64,000 nucleotides of DNA from Arenicola marina (taxonomy: Eukaryota > Annelida > Polychaeta > Arenicolidae). The stretch lies in assembly GCA_964019135.1 (NCBI GenBank), contig OZ025265.1, positions 19,071,143 through 19,135,142 on the forward strand, written 5' to 3'. Below the pieces are notes generated by a model. It saw only the letters and a program-made list of their open reading frames with translations, ran no database searches and was not told the origin of the DNA. A program made the translations under genes and the position numbers. Below, in pieces: positions 12,556 to 23,700 of this stretch (the first letter of the stretch is position 1; each line of letters begins with the position of its first letter).

Positions 12556-12842
12556 CAGTCAGAATGTTTGTCAGTGCTGCTTGGCAGGTATGTAAATAAA
12601 TAGCAGCAGTTCTTGTTATCATAAAAAATTGTTGGGTTTTATGATTTTCTCATCCAGATATTGTGCCAGAAAATCCCTTTTTTTAGATGAATATACAGTA
12701 GCTGAGTGCCTGCCCATCCTGAGACAACATGGGGAAGCAAAATCTTCAATCCTAAACAGTTATTCCAAGAGTATTCTGAAAAGTTATTCAGGAAGTCCTG
12801 CCAGTTCAGTTTGTTTCTTTTTTTAAAAATAGAACATGTCTA

Positions 12843-13150
12843 CCGTAATTTCCAGTGTATAAGTCACACCTTTTTCTGTCTGCTCTGTTGGTCGACTGTA
12901 AGCTGCAGGGTGTTAAGCTGGTGCCGCTGGAATTGTGCTCTGAGTACTCATCAAAGGAACATAGTTTTGTCAGTTCCTACGGTTGAAAACAAACAGCGTG
13001 GGAGTGCCATGTTAAATGCAATTATGGGCAATAATTAACAATAGTGGGCACATGTCAGAATATCAAGTTTGGCTTCCTCAAGGCAGAATTGTGGAAGTAC
13101 ATGTATACTGATTCCCGCCGGTGCAATTTCTACCCTAAAAATTATGGTAT
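12843..13150. mobile_element. Shorter copy of the GTATAAGTC-terminus element
   Basis: Begins CCGTAATTTCCAGTGTATAA, shares TGGTCGACTGTAAGCTGCAG and GTTAAGCTGGTGCCGCTGGA with 12275-12320 and ends CCTAAAAATTATGGTA. Confidence 0.6.
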
Positions 13151-13806
13151 ATGCTAATGTACCTTTTTTATGAGGCTTCCTCACTTACATGATTTACTAC
13201 TTTCTACTTTCTGTATTTAGTTTTTCTACTTTCTGTATTTGGGAATGCAGTACCTCTCTTTAGTGTCATTATTGACAAGTCAACATGGCTGCTGCACTGA
13301 AGGTGTCTTTATGTGTCAGGACACAAATTAATGTTTACTGTCAATTCTTTTAGGGATAGAACTCGGCATATTTACCACTTTGAGAACATGACACTCAAAG
13401 ATTCAGCAAGGGTATGTCACTATCCTTCTAATAAACAACTTTTTTCCATATTTAATTCTAAATGACTGCTACAGGGAAATGATATGTAACTAATCAAAAC
13501 CCTAACCTTGTATGTATAGGTTTTGATGTCAAAGTGCAACAATTCCCATCATTGCTATATATTCATACCTTTCAGATAAATCTGGTATGTAGCATCATTA
13601 AAATGTATTAAAATACAGATTTAGACAAATCTTCAGATACTGATATTGTCAAAGTGTCATGAATAAGTAGGAAAAGAGAACCAGACATATTAATATTTGA
13701 CTTGCTGTATATTACGGTTTCAATGTCATGTCTTATGATGCCAAAACGTAGATGCATCCCTTTTATTATACGACTTTATATCAGTATACATTGCTACACA
13801 TCCAGT

Positions 13807-14303
13807 AACCTGAAAATCAGACGTTAATGTCGTGACAGTCTGAAGGATCGACACTAACGTCTGAAATCATAGGTCTTGGGCGCTGTTCACAAAACCTATT
13901 TGACTACCTTGACTAAAACCCTCACTTGCCAGCCACCAAAAAATGGATTTTTAAAATCACTAAAAATTACATGCAGTTTTTAATTCCCAACAACCCGATA
14001 GGTATCACCACTAGTCACAACGCCAAGAAAAAATGGCGGCTGACACCACAGAAAGAAACGCATGGTGTTTAAAAATCAAGTTTACAGAGTAATCTTGCGT
14101 TTAAGACCTTGAATCTCGTCTCCCCAAGCTTCGATTAAGATTAAAGAAGGGAAAAAATCCATTTTTTGGTGGCTGGCAAGTGAGGGTTTTAGTCAAGGTA
14201 GTCAAATATATTTTGTGAACAGCGCCCAAGGCCTATGATTTCAGACGTTAGTATCGATCCTTCAGACTGTCACAACATTGACGTCTGATTTTCAGGCTAC
14301 ACA
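13807..14303. mobile_element. MITE with inverted repeats of about 145 bp
   Basis: CCTGAAAATCAGACGTTAAT at the left matches, inverted, ATTGACGTCTGATTTTCAGG at the right, and the arms continue through CAGTCTGAAGGATCGA, TTGGGCGCTGTTCAC and ACTTGCCAGCCACCAAAAAA. The flanks share CTACACATCCAG on both sides, a candidate target-site duplication. No coding capacity. Confidence 0.85.
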
Positions 14304-14309
14304 TCCAGA

Positions 14310-15424
14310 TACTCTTTTACCTGGATTGGATGAACTTGGCATGCTGCCTGTTATCTGGTTATATCATATGCCTCTGTCATTCATAACAATGCAAGAAAAA
14401 AGAACACAGATTTAGGAACTCAAGTTACTGGCTGAAATCATGCAAACCAATGGGCACATTTAACAATAAGCATCGCACGTTATCCGTAACCTGCAAAACA
14501 TTACCAGAAGGTACAGCATGCAGCCATAACAAAACAACGACACAAACGTCCTTGAACTTTGGGAGACTATCCGTCGAGAAGAAAACAAAGCATGTTGAAT
14601 GATGTTCGCCTGTGAGACCACAAACCCTGGGCAATTCGTGGCTTACAGACGCCAAATATTAATCGTTCAGTGTCGCACTTACCTCTGGTGAGTTGTATTG
14701 CGGCTTTAAGGTTGACCTTCAGTTAGATATTTAGCCTAATGTTGCGCGCCAGTCACAAGCATGACAGGCGGTAGCGGTGTTTCCCTCACGGAAATAAGGC
14801 CGTCCCACAAGACACCGGGGATTTTCGCGCGAAACGTTCGCATTCAAATGGGATGACTTCCGCCAACGACGCACTACTTATATATCGAGGCGCTTTGGAG
14901 TGCACTTCAATCGTTCCGTTATCTGAAGATGAAGCGTGCTACGCTAAGTGGTGATGCGTTATCAATATGACTATTCTCATTCATGTGGACGAACAAAGAT
15001 AACTGACAGCCGACTCTTCGCAACAAGAAAGAAAAAGGTACCGGCTGTGACTTTATAATTAAAGGCGACCCTGTACCGATACAACCGACACATTTCTACC
15101 GGTTATATATTTAATGACGTTCAAAATTACTTTGACAATATATACTTGATTTGTTGTGTGATGTTGTTAGTGTTATCTCTATGTGAGATGCATGCATTAT
15201 CATATCTATGTCTGCGCCGAAGCCCGGTGCACGATACGCCTCTTGATATACATGGTATATTATTCATAACACCTTTTTAAACACAACTGTTTCCCGCTAA
15301 CCGTGAAGAGACCTTATTTATATCATCCAGTTTTAGTTTTGACACAATATAGTATTTCTTTTAATTGTAACTTACATCAAAATGCGATTTCCGCGTATGA
15401 TCTATTAATGGTCACGTTTTGATG
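14310..15424. other. No gene seen
   Basis: Unique AT-rich sequence. A 76-codon minus frame at 14425-14655 shows no family features. Confidence 0.6.
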
Positions 15425-15610
15425 AATGGAATGTTGGTGTTTTAGGCCACTTTTGTGCACATACAGGCTAAATTGGGCCAAGGAACCTCCCGAGACGATA
15501 AAGGATGAAGGAATGAAACATGCCCCAGATTAGGTGCCCGAGCCCGGATTCGAACCCAGGACCTATTGATCTGCGGTCTAGTGCGCTAACCACTACACCA
15601 GGGAGGCCCC
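15425..15610 (-). mobile_element. SINE-B reference copy
   Basis: GAATGTTGGTGTTTTAGGCC, ACTTTTGTGCACATACAGGC, box B complement CGGATTCGAACCCAGGACCT, and CTAGTGCGCTAACCACTACA then CCAGGGAGGCCCCC. On the minus strand this begins like a tRNA with box A TAGTGGTTAGCGC. Confidence 0.82.
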
Positions 15611-15619
15611 CTCGTTTTG

Positions 15620-16500
15620 ATGAAGGTTCTTTGTCAAGTTTTGGAGAGAGCTTTAAATGGAGAAGGTTTTAACCGACACGTCTTGGCATTGCATGGTCTT
15701 ATACGACCGTCTGCCTACATCGGGGATATATATATATAGGGTGTGTGAAATAAATACAGGGTATACGATGAATTAATATTGGTATATCGCATGAGGCATA
15801 TCAAAGTAGCGTTTCTGTCGTTTGTAAAATCTTATATCGACTTCAGCAATGTTAAATTTGAATACGACTGACAGCACAAGATGGAACAGCATAACTTGCT
15901 TAAATTACAGTTGTAAGCTTTTGTACACCAGGCCAAAAGAAACGTACGAAATGTGTTTCATGTGCTTGAAGAATAACTCATCATAAAAGGTAAAGGACCA
16001 GCGGTAAACGATTCAGTAAACAGGCATATTACAAGATGTGTCTAATTTGTTTTCCTTAAAAGTTCAACGTAGAGTATAGCTCTATTGTTCAGCAGGTCCT
16101 ACAACAATCGCCATCCACGTAAGGACGTTCTCGCGTAAAGGAAAGATACTGGAAATTGTGGACTACTTGATATTGTGGAACAGGATATATTTAACTAAAC
16201 ATATTGTCACAATGTCCAGAAACGACTCGCATTTCTGAGGACGCCGTTAGCATCTTTCCAGCGCAGAACTATGCAGCTGGCAAAAAAACACCATTCGATT
16301 TTAGTTCTTTTACTTTACTTTATGGCATTTTATTTATGCAACAATTGTTACAGACGTATAATCAATTCGATTTAAAACCCAGTCTTGTACCAGGGTAAAA
16401 CTGTTACTTTAACACCTGAGTAAATTTAAAACCATAATCCAAACGGATAAAGAAGAGCCTCAGACAATAACAAACATAACCCAACACTCCGTATCAGCCA
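15620..16500. other. No gene seen
   Basis: AT-rich intergenic sequence downstream of TSFM; a short TATATATATA run at about 15728. Confidence 0.6.
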
Positions 16501-16535
16501 GTTTATTTAGTTGGCATAATTATGAACGCTGGGAT

Positions 16536-16732
16536 CGCCTAGAGTGGAGTGAGACCCAGCTAGGAAGGCCGGACACCAGTACGGCCGCACAGCCGGAGGT
16601 CTCACGCCTAGCAGTCACCCTCTGCACAGAACACGGCACTCGTTGGCACACGTGGGATTCAAACCCGCGACCAGGACCATTGTCCTCGTTAGGGTTCACG
16701 TCATTGGACACCGACGCGGCCAATCAAATCAA
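16536..16732 (-). mobile_element. Third tRNA-derived SINE-like element
   Basis: The minus strand shows a tRNA-like head GGCCGCGTCGGTGTCCAATG, box B GCGGGTTTGAATCCCAC, and a body ending TAGCTGGGTCTCACTCCACT. Single copy in the window. Confidence 0.6.
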
Positions 16733-16768
16733 ACAAGTAATCGTTTGTTGCGGAAGAGTCACGCACAT

Positions 16769-16774
16769 TTTATT
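16769..16774 (-). terminator. Possible TSFM polyadenylation signal
   Basis: AATAAA on the minus strand, about 620 bases after the TSFM stop. A variant ATTAAA also occurs near 16895. Neither is supported by more than position, so the 3' end is uncertain. Confidence 0.25.
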
Positions 16775-16863
16775 TAGAACTTCGTCCATTAGCGCGACAT
16801 AAAATGTATTCCGCAGTGATACCGGATCTTAGTGGATAACTCTACAAGTCATCTGTGTGTTAT

Positions 16864-17165
16864 ATTCGATGTTATATGCCACAGAAAGATTCCACCTTTA
16901 ATGTTACATATCACAGAAAAGTTTTCTTCAATGTTACATGGCAAAAGAAAGATTCCACCTGCAATGTTATATGGCACAGAGAGGTTTTCTTCAATGTCAT
17001 ATAGCAGAGAAAGGTTCTTTCTTCAATGTTATATAGCAAAGAAAGGTTCTACCTTCAATGCTATATGGCAAAGAAAGGTTCTTTCTTCAATGTTATAAAG
17101 CAAAGGCATGTTCTACCTTCAATGTTATATGGCAAAGAAAGGTTCCACCTTCGATGTTACATGGC
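16864..17165. repeat. 32-bp minisatellite in the TSFM 3' flank
   Basis: About nine diverged copies of a unit containing 'AATGTTATATGGCAAAGAAA' followed by GGTTCTNCCTTC. It lies 230-530 bases after the TSFM stop, so it would be in the 3' UTR if the AATAAA at 16774 is used. Confidence 0.8.
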
Positions 17166-17395
17166 GGACAAAGACACAAGCGATGCAGTATGTACCAAGG
17201 CAGCTAATATGGAAGTTATGCGGACACAGAAACTGGGAAGGATCACGCCACTCTTTCGAATAGAGCCACCCACCATTGATGGGCGTCAACAATTACATTG
17301 GTTCCGTTGGGACGCACAGTGAACATCCGGGTCTCGACCACGTGCACATCAATGCACACACACACACATGTAGAAGTCAAGCGCTTAGAAAGTCG

Positions 17396-17727
17396 TTAAG
17401 AGTCGTCCTCCGGCAGATTCTCGCCGCACTCAAACCGCAAGAAATCGACCACTTCGGCGCCGTTTTGTTGCAAGAAGTCTCCAACGCTTAGCGTGGTGTC
17501 CAGCAGGAATTCCTGGTGAACCAGCGCCGTCTCGGCGTCCTGGTCGGCGGCCGGAGGGTCCTCCAGACTCCCCACGCTGCGGGGATTCATCCCCACAACG
17601 TGCTGCCCCAGCTGGCGGGCCAGGTCGGCCAGGGTCAGGCCCGGCTCACCCTCACTCTCTCCCTCGCTCGCGTCCCCCTCAGAGGGCGGCTGCGCGCGCC
17701 GCACGGTGACCATCGCGCCGTACTTGC
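17396..17727 (-). CDS. TSFM: TSFM exon 6: C-terminal core and stop
   Basis: Residues 195-304 run from [12 protein letters not shown] through [20 protein letters not shown] and end [18 protein letters not shown] with TAA at 17398-17396. The human counterparts are [27 protein letters not shown] and VVDFVRFECGE. The acceptor is TGCCTCCTAG. A SINE tail lies about 60 bases upstream in the intron. Confidence 0.96.
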
Positions 17728-20700
17728 CTAGGAGGCAGCTTCCCGCCTTTGGTGACGTCATACCTGCAGCAGACGACACAAACAAATGTTGGTTGGTTGT
17801 ATATTCAGGACGCTTTAACTACTTTTGGTCATATCGCGTCAATGGGAGAAGGAAGGGAAGAGCGGAGCTTCGGCCCGGGGGTAACCCCCCGTACTCTTTG
17901 CGAAGAAAGACATGGGATCGTCACAAAGTTGGAATCGGATAAAACAAATATGCAGGCGTCCAACCACATGTATATTACGATTATAATAAGGTGTAAACGA
18001 TGGCTCAAAGTGCTGCAATAGCTAATGATCACATTAAATATTGCGTTATGATAAAACACTGCCATTATTATGGTATAAGGGCAGTAAATGTTGTTCTTTT
18101 TCATTATGCCATCACGAGTAATATAATTATGGAAACAATAATTAGGTTATACATACATCGGCCATAAGGTTACGTATTATAGTAACAGTGAATTGTCCTT
18201 TAGACTGCCCTTGCGCACACACGGACCACAAGACCTCTTTAGACAAGTAACCAAATGATAAGTGAAACAATCCCAAGGTACAGATGCCGAGCAAGCACGG
18301 GTCCTTTGGTCTAAACCTCTATGCGCTACCAACCGAGTTACACCATCGCTTGGAATAATTTCAAGTGATGACTATGCCAATTCAATAAGTCAGAATTTAT
18401 TTTATTTAAGGGTAGAGCGAAGCTATGTTTCGCACGTAGACCCCTACTGCAAAGAAACACATGGGAGCTTTATTACCTATACCATCAGTTTTGATTGTCA
18501 ATTTCCTACTCACTATTAACGAAAAGGGACTCACGAGTGGGCGGGGCTTAGCTCGGAGTATGGAATGGTATACAACCGAAAGCTCTACCGACAGGGCCAT
18601 GGAGTCACCCCCCCACCCCTCCCCCAGTGACACAAACCGACCAATCGGGGCGCACGCTGTCCTCACCAGTGGAATGGACGTAGCTGGACAGCAGCGTTCC
18701 CTCAGATGCCCGGATGTAGGCGGCTCGACGCAGCGCCATGTTCTCACCGATGTTACCAATCTCCATGGCAACTAGGTCAGCAATTTTTTTGCCACTGTCG
18801 GTTGCCACTTCACCAATTTCTTGCTGGTTCAATAACAACTGTGGGAGAGAGCAAATGCGAAGAACAGTCAGCATTTAGCAACTAACTAAACCTCGCATTA
18901 ACGGGACAGTACTTTCCATTTTCCATAACGAACAAAAATTTACTAGCTAATCCCAAATATCTGTTTCTTCGTAAAGAGTAGGGGGTTACCCCCCGGAGAC
19001 ATGGCTCCACTCACCCTTCCTTCTCCCATTTACGCGATATGACCAAAAGTGCTTAAAGCGTCCTGAATAACCAACCAACCAAATATCTGTATTTTACCGT
19101 GTCATATTTGTCCAGTTTTTATGACATTTTGGGGCTCATCCTACATAACATTTTCATGTCACAAACAGACAACATTAGAGTTAGGCTAAATTGGGGTTGG
19201 AATGATAATTGCCCGGGCTGCAGGTGCCAGGGTTCGAACCCACGACCTGTTGGTCTGCAGCTCAGCCTGCTTAACTGAGCTGGGGAGGTACCAGGGTTCG
19301 AACCCACGACCTGTTGGTCTGCAGCTCAGCCTGCTTAACTGAGCTGGGGAGGTACCAGGGTTCGAACTTACGACCTGTTGGTCTGCAGCTCAGCCTGCTT
19401 AACTGAGCTGGGGAGGTACCAGGGTTCGAACCCACGACCTGTTGCTCGGCAGCTCAGCCTGCTTACCCACCGAGCTGGGGAGGTACCAGGGTTCGAACCC
19501 ACGACCTGTTGATCTGCAGCTCAGCCTGCTTACCCACCGAGCTGGGGAGGTACCAGGGTCCGAACCAACGACCTGTTGATCTGCAGCTCAGCTTACCAAC
19601 CGAGCTGAGGAGGTGCCAGGGTTTGAACCCACGACCTGTTGATCTGCAGCTCAGCCTGCTTACCAACTGAGCTGAGGAGGTGCCAGGGTTCGAACCCACG
19701 ACCTGTTGATATGCAGCTCAGCCTGCTTACCCACTGAGGTGAGGAGGTACCAGGGTTCGAACCAACGACCTGTTGATCTGCAGCTCAGCCTGCTTAACAA
19801 CTGAGTTGGGGTGGCTTCTCTGAAGTAATCCAACCTGAACCATTACCACAGGGTTAATACATTTTTATATGTCGCCAACCCTGTAACATCCTCACCTTTG
19901 ATTTACCAGTTTGGTTGCCGTAATTGAGGCATATTGCTGTTGCCTTTGCAACAAGCATCTGGAACTTGTCATTCCGGGCGACAAAATCTGTTTCACAATT
20001 CATCTGAAAGGCAAGCGACGAGGAGCGATAATTTCAAGCGTATAACATTTGCTGAATGCGTGCATATCAAAGTTGAAGTATTGAAGTAAGCTAGAAGTAG
20101 CGCAATTGTTCCTCCTGTTCAGTAACCATTTACACTCCACTGCGACACGAGAAACCGTGAGATTTATATCCTGCCCACACAGATCATGGGATTCAAAACA
20201 CCAACCAAGCAGAGGACCCGCGACAAAACACGACAATACACCGTTCCACACTCCCAGCTAAGCCCCGCCCACGCTAAGCCCCGCCCACACTAAGCCCCGC
20301 CCACACTAAGCCCCGCCCACGCTTGAGTCCTTTCGTCGTTAATCGTGAGTATTAGTATGAAATTGACAATCATAGCTGATGGTAGATACAATTAAAACCT
20401 TGTGTGACGTCACTCTATCTTGTGTTCGTTATCTTGAAGAATGAATCGAAAAACAGACCTAGCCGTGCTGTATTAACGTAAGTGTGCGTTATTCAAATAA
20501 AGAACTGTAAAACAGTGCTTTATTTTAATAATGAACGGAAAAACTGTGCATTATCTAGATAAAGAACAGTTGTTAATATTGACTCGCCAAGTGTCACGGT
20601 ATAATCAGTCGAGCTGAGCTGAGCGGAGCCGAGTTGGCTGGTGTTGACTTTCCAATTTCAAGACAAACAATGGAATGCATAATTCAATGTTAAGCACCAA

Positions 20701-23700
20701 AGGGGCGGGGGTTAGATCAGAAATCTCAAAATATATGGAAATTCCACAGTTATCGATTGCATACATTCTCATTATATCATTCCATTGTTTGTCTTGTGAT
20801 TGGCAAGTTCTGTCAACACCAGCCAACTCGGTTCCGCTCAGCTCAGCTCGTCTGATTATACCGTGACGTTAAAGAACGAGCTGGAGTGCATTCGCCAAAA
20901 TAAAGCATGAGACGCGATTAGTACGTAGGAAAAAATACATCAGTTTGAAACTGACAAGGAGGTAATATGCTGCTTTGTTTGTCCGACTTGTTTGTCCGAA
21001 CTAACGCACTTGGAAGACCTTTTTGCATCACATGGTTGGATATAAGTGACGTCAGCGAATGATACTGTCTGGATCGGTCTATTGACACGATATTACCAGA
21101 ATTGGATAAAGCGTCCTGAATATACAACGAACCTCGACCATGGCTGCTGAGCTGTGGTTGTCGACCAGCACGCCGACCAGCCCCTGAGACATCGCGCGGC
21201 TCTGCAGCTTGGACGCCTTCGCCCAGCCTTCCTTCTGAGCCTCCTCTCGGAGCCAGGTCTCCGCCTGCAGCGGAAACACAGGACACGTGGTTATACACAG
21301 GACACGTGGTTATACACAGAATACGTGGTTATACAAACACGTGGTTATACACAGGGCACGTGGTTATACATAGGGCACGTGGTCATACCCAGCATACGTG
21401 GTTATACACAGGACACATGGTCATACACAAGACACGTGGTTATACACAGGATAAGTGATTATACACAGGATACGTGGTTATGCACAGGCCACGTGGTATG
21501 CACAAGTCACATGGTTATACACAGGACACGTGGTTATACACCGGAGACGTTGTGATACACAGGACATGTGGTTAACAACAGGACACGTGGATATCAGCAG
21601 TCCACATGTGCTTGCACACAGGCTACCGACAGTCAACATGTGCTTGCACACAGGATATCAACAGTCAACATGTGCTTGCACACAGGACAACAATTCAATA
21701 TGTGCTAACACACAGGACATTAACAGTCAACACATGAATTTTTAATTCTTCTTTCCAGTATTCTGCTTCATATCAATTAACCCTGAATCCCTGTGTAATT
21801 TTGACAGAAAGTGGGGTCCACTAATATTTGGAATGATAAGTTTCACAGTTTATTGTTTATTTGTATGCATGTGCCTTGCAATATTTGTAGTCAATACCTG
21901 CAACAGATGAAATGTAAACAAAATAAAATTGTACAAACCTGTTGGATGTCATTATTAAACTTTTCTAAGGCTTTCCTACAGTTGACAAATGGAAAGCCAG
22001 TCTTCTTTCGTAGTTTACTGAGAAGGGACTTGTTAACCGCTTCATGACTGGAACTTGTATGTAGGGGCCGCAATAGAGCTCGCCATGGACCACCTGTCAA
22101 GTAATGACACATATATCATCCAATACACCAATACTAACCTCAAGTAATGACACATATATCATCCAATACACCAATACTAACCTCAAGTAATGACACATAT
22201 ATCATCCAATACACCAATACTAACCTCAATTAATGACACATATATCATCCAATACACCAATACTAACCCATAGCGGTGCTATGTATACATCTGGTCTTTA
22301 CCTCTTACAGTCCTGATATTAATGGAAAATATTTATGTTCAGATACTTTCTGTGGATATATATATACTGGGCTTGACATTATTGAAAATTTAAGCTGTAG
22401 CTTTTAAGAGTTAAAGATGCTAAAGCTATTCATACAACAACTTTTTACCAACATTATAGTTTTCTTTATCTCTTGTAGAAATATTCTGGATATAAATTGT
22501 CTGACTGGGTGTAAATGTTAAATTTAAATAAAATAGATATATATCATATGTTATGTATAAATCTGATATAAGTAAGGCTGAAGTAACTGAATTAATAAAC
22601 AATGCCTAAAGGGTGCAAGCCAAGTGTGTCACAGCTGGAGACTTGGATATCAGCATCGCATTATACGGCCATTAAGGGGTTGCCGAACAGAAGTTGTATC
22701 ACGCAAGGACCACTGCATGTGCATATGTAAGGGGTGGTGGGTGGGGGGCATCCAACAGGCCAAATAATCTAGTATAATAGCCCTGCATTATACAACTTGT
22801 GTTCTGCCAGCCTGAAAAGACTGTAAAAAGGAGGGAGTTGTATAACGGAGAGCTGCCCCAAGATCAGCCATCTCTAGGGAGAGACATAACCGACTGCCTG
22901 GGACAGTTGAATAATATGGACGAACAGGTCAGAATACTGGTTGTATGCCCAACGTGGCAGGTGTAGATTTAGACCGCGTTCTCTCGCGGTTCTGCAATGT
23001 TCAGCAGTTACACTGAGCCAACAATGTGCAGGCACTGATCAATGCGAACAAAAACTGCACAGTAGCTTTCATTTTTTTGTATCCAACAATATTATATCGA
23101 AAAACTGTGCATTCAGTTATAGTGGCTCACTTTTTAGAATAAGACATTGCAAAATTTGTTTCAAAATCCTTGTAAATAAATTGATTATTAGTGGTATCGA
23201 AGTTGATAGGACAGTTAAATTATCTGGCGGGCTGGTCAATCTCAATACCCCGGGCCCGACATGACAGGCAACATCCAAAGTTAATGTCTGTCCTTACATC
23301 TTTAGGGTCAAGTATCATAACATGCTAAATTTTAAACCATAATACCTTTGCTTAAGCCAGTCAAATATCAATACATCCCGGTACATCGTTATAGCGGAAC
23401 CGAGCGAAACCGGGTGAAAAGTAGCAAAACCGGGCGCAAATTACCAGTTAGATGAGGAGTAGGAAGTTCAGTTTTGCTTAAAAGTACACTCATCAATGCT
23501 TCTGTTATATTCGTATAATATTTACGTAGAAATGTGAAGGTGTTGTCTAGTAACAGAAGGATTTGTCTCCGAGTGCTGAGCCAAGTGCCAGGCCGCCATT
23601 TTGGTTGTTGTCATAGTAAGACTCTTAGAGTCTACGACAACAACCAAAATGGCGGCCTGGCACTAGGCTCAGCACTCGAGACAAATCCAGCTCTCTTCTC

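Noticed and set aside
14425..14655. 76-codon minus frame as a small protein gene
   Set aside because: No recognisable family, no splice or promoter context; length expected by chance.
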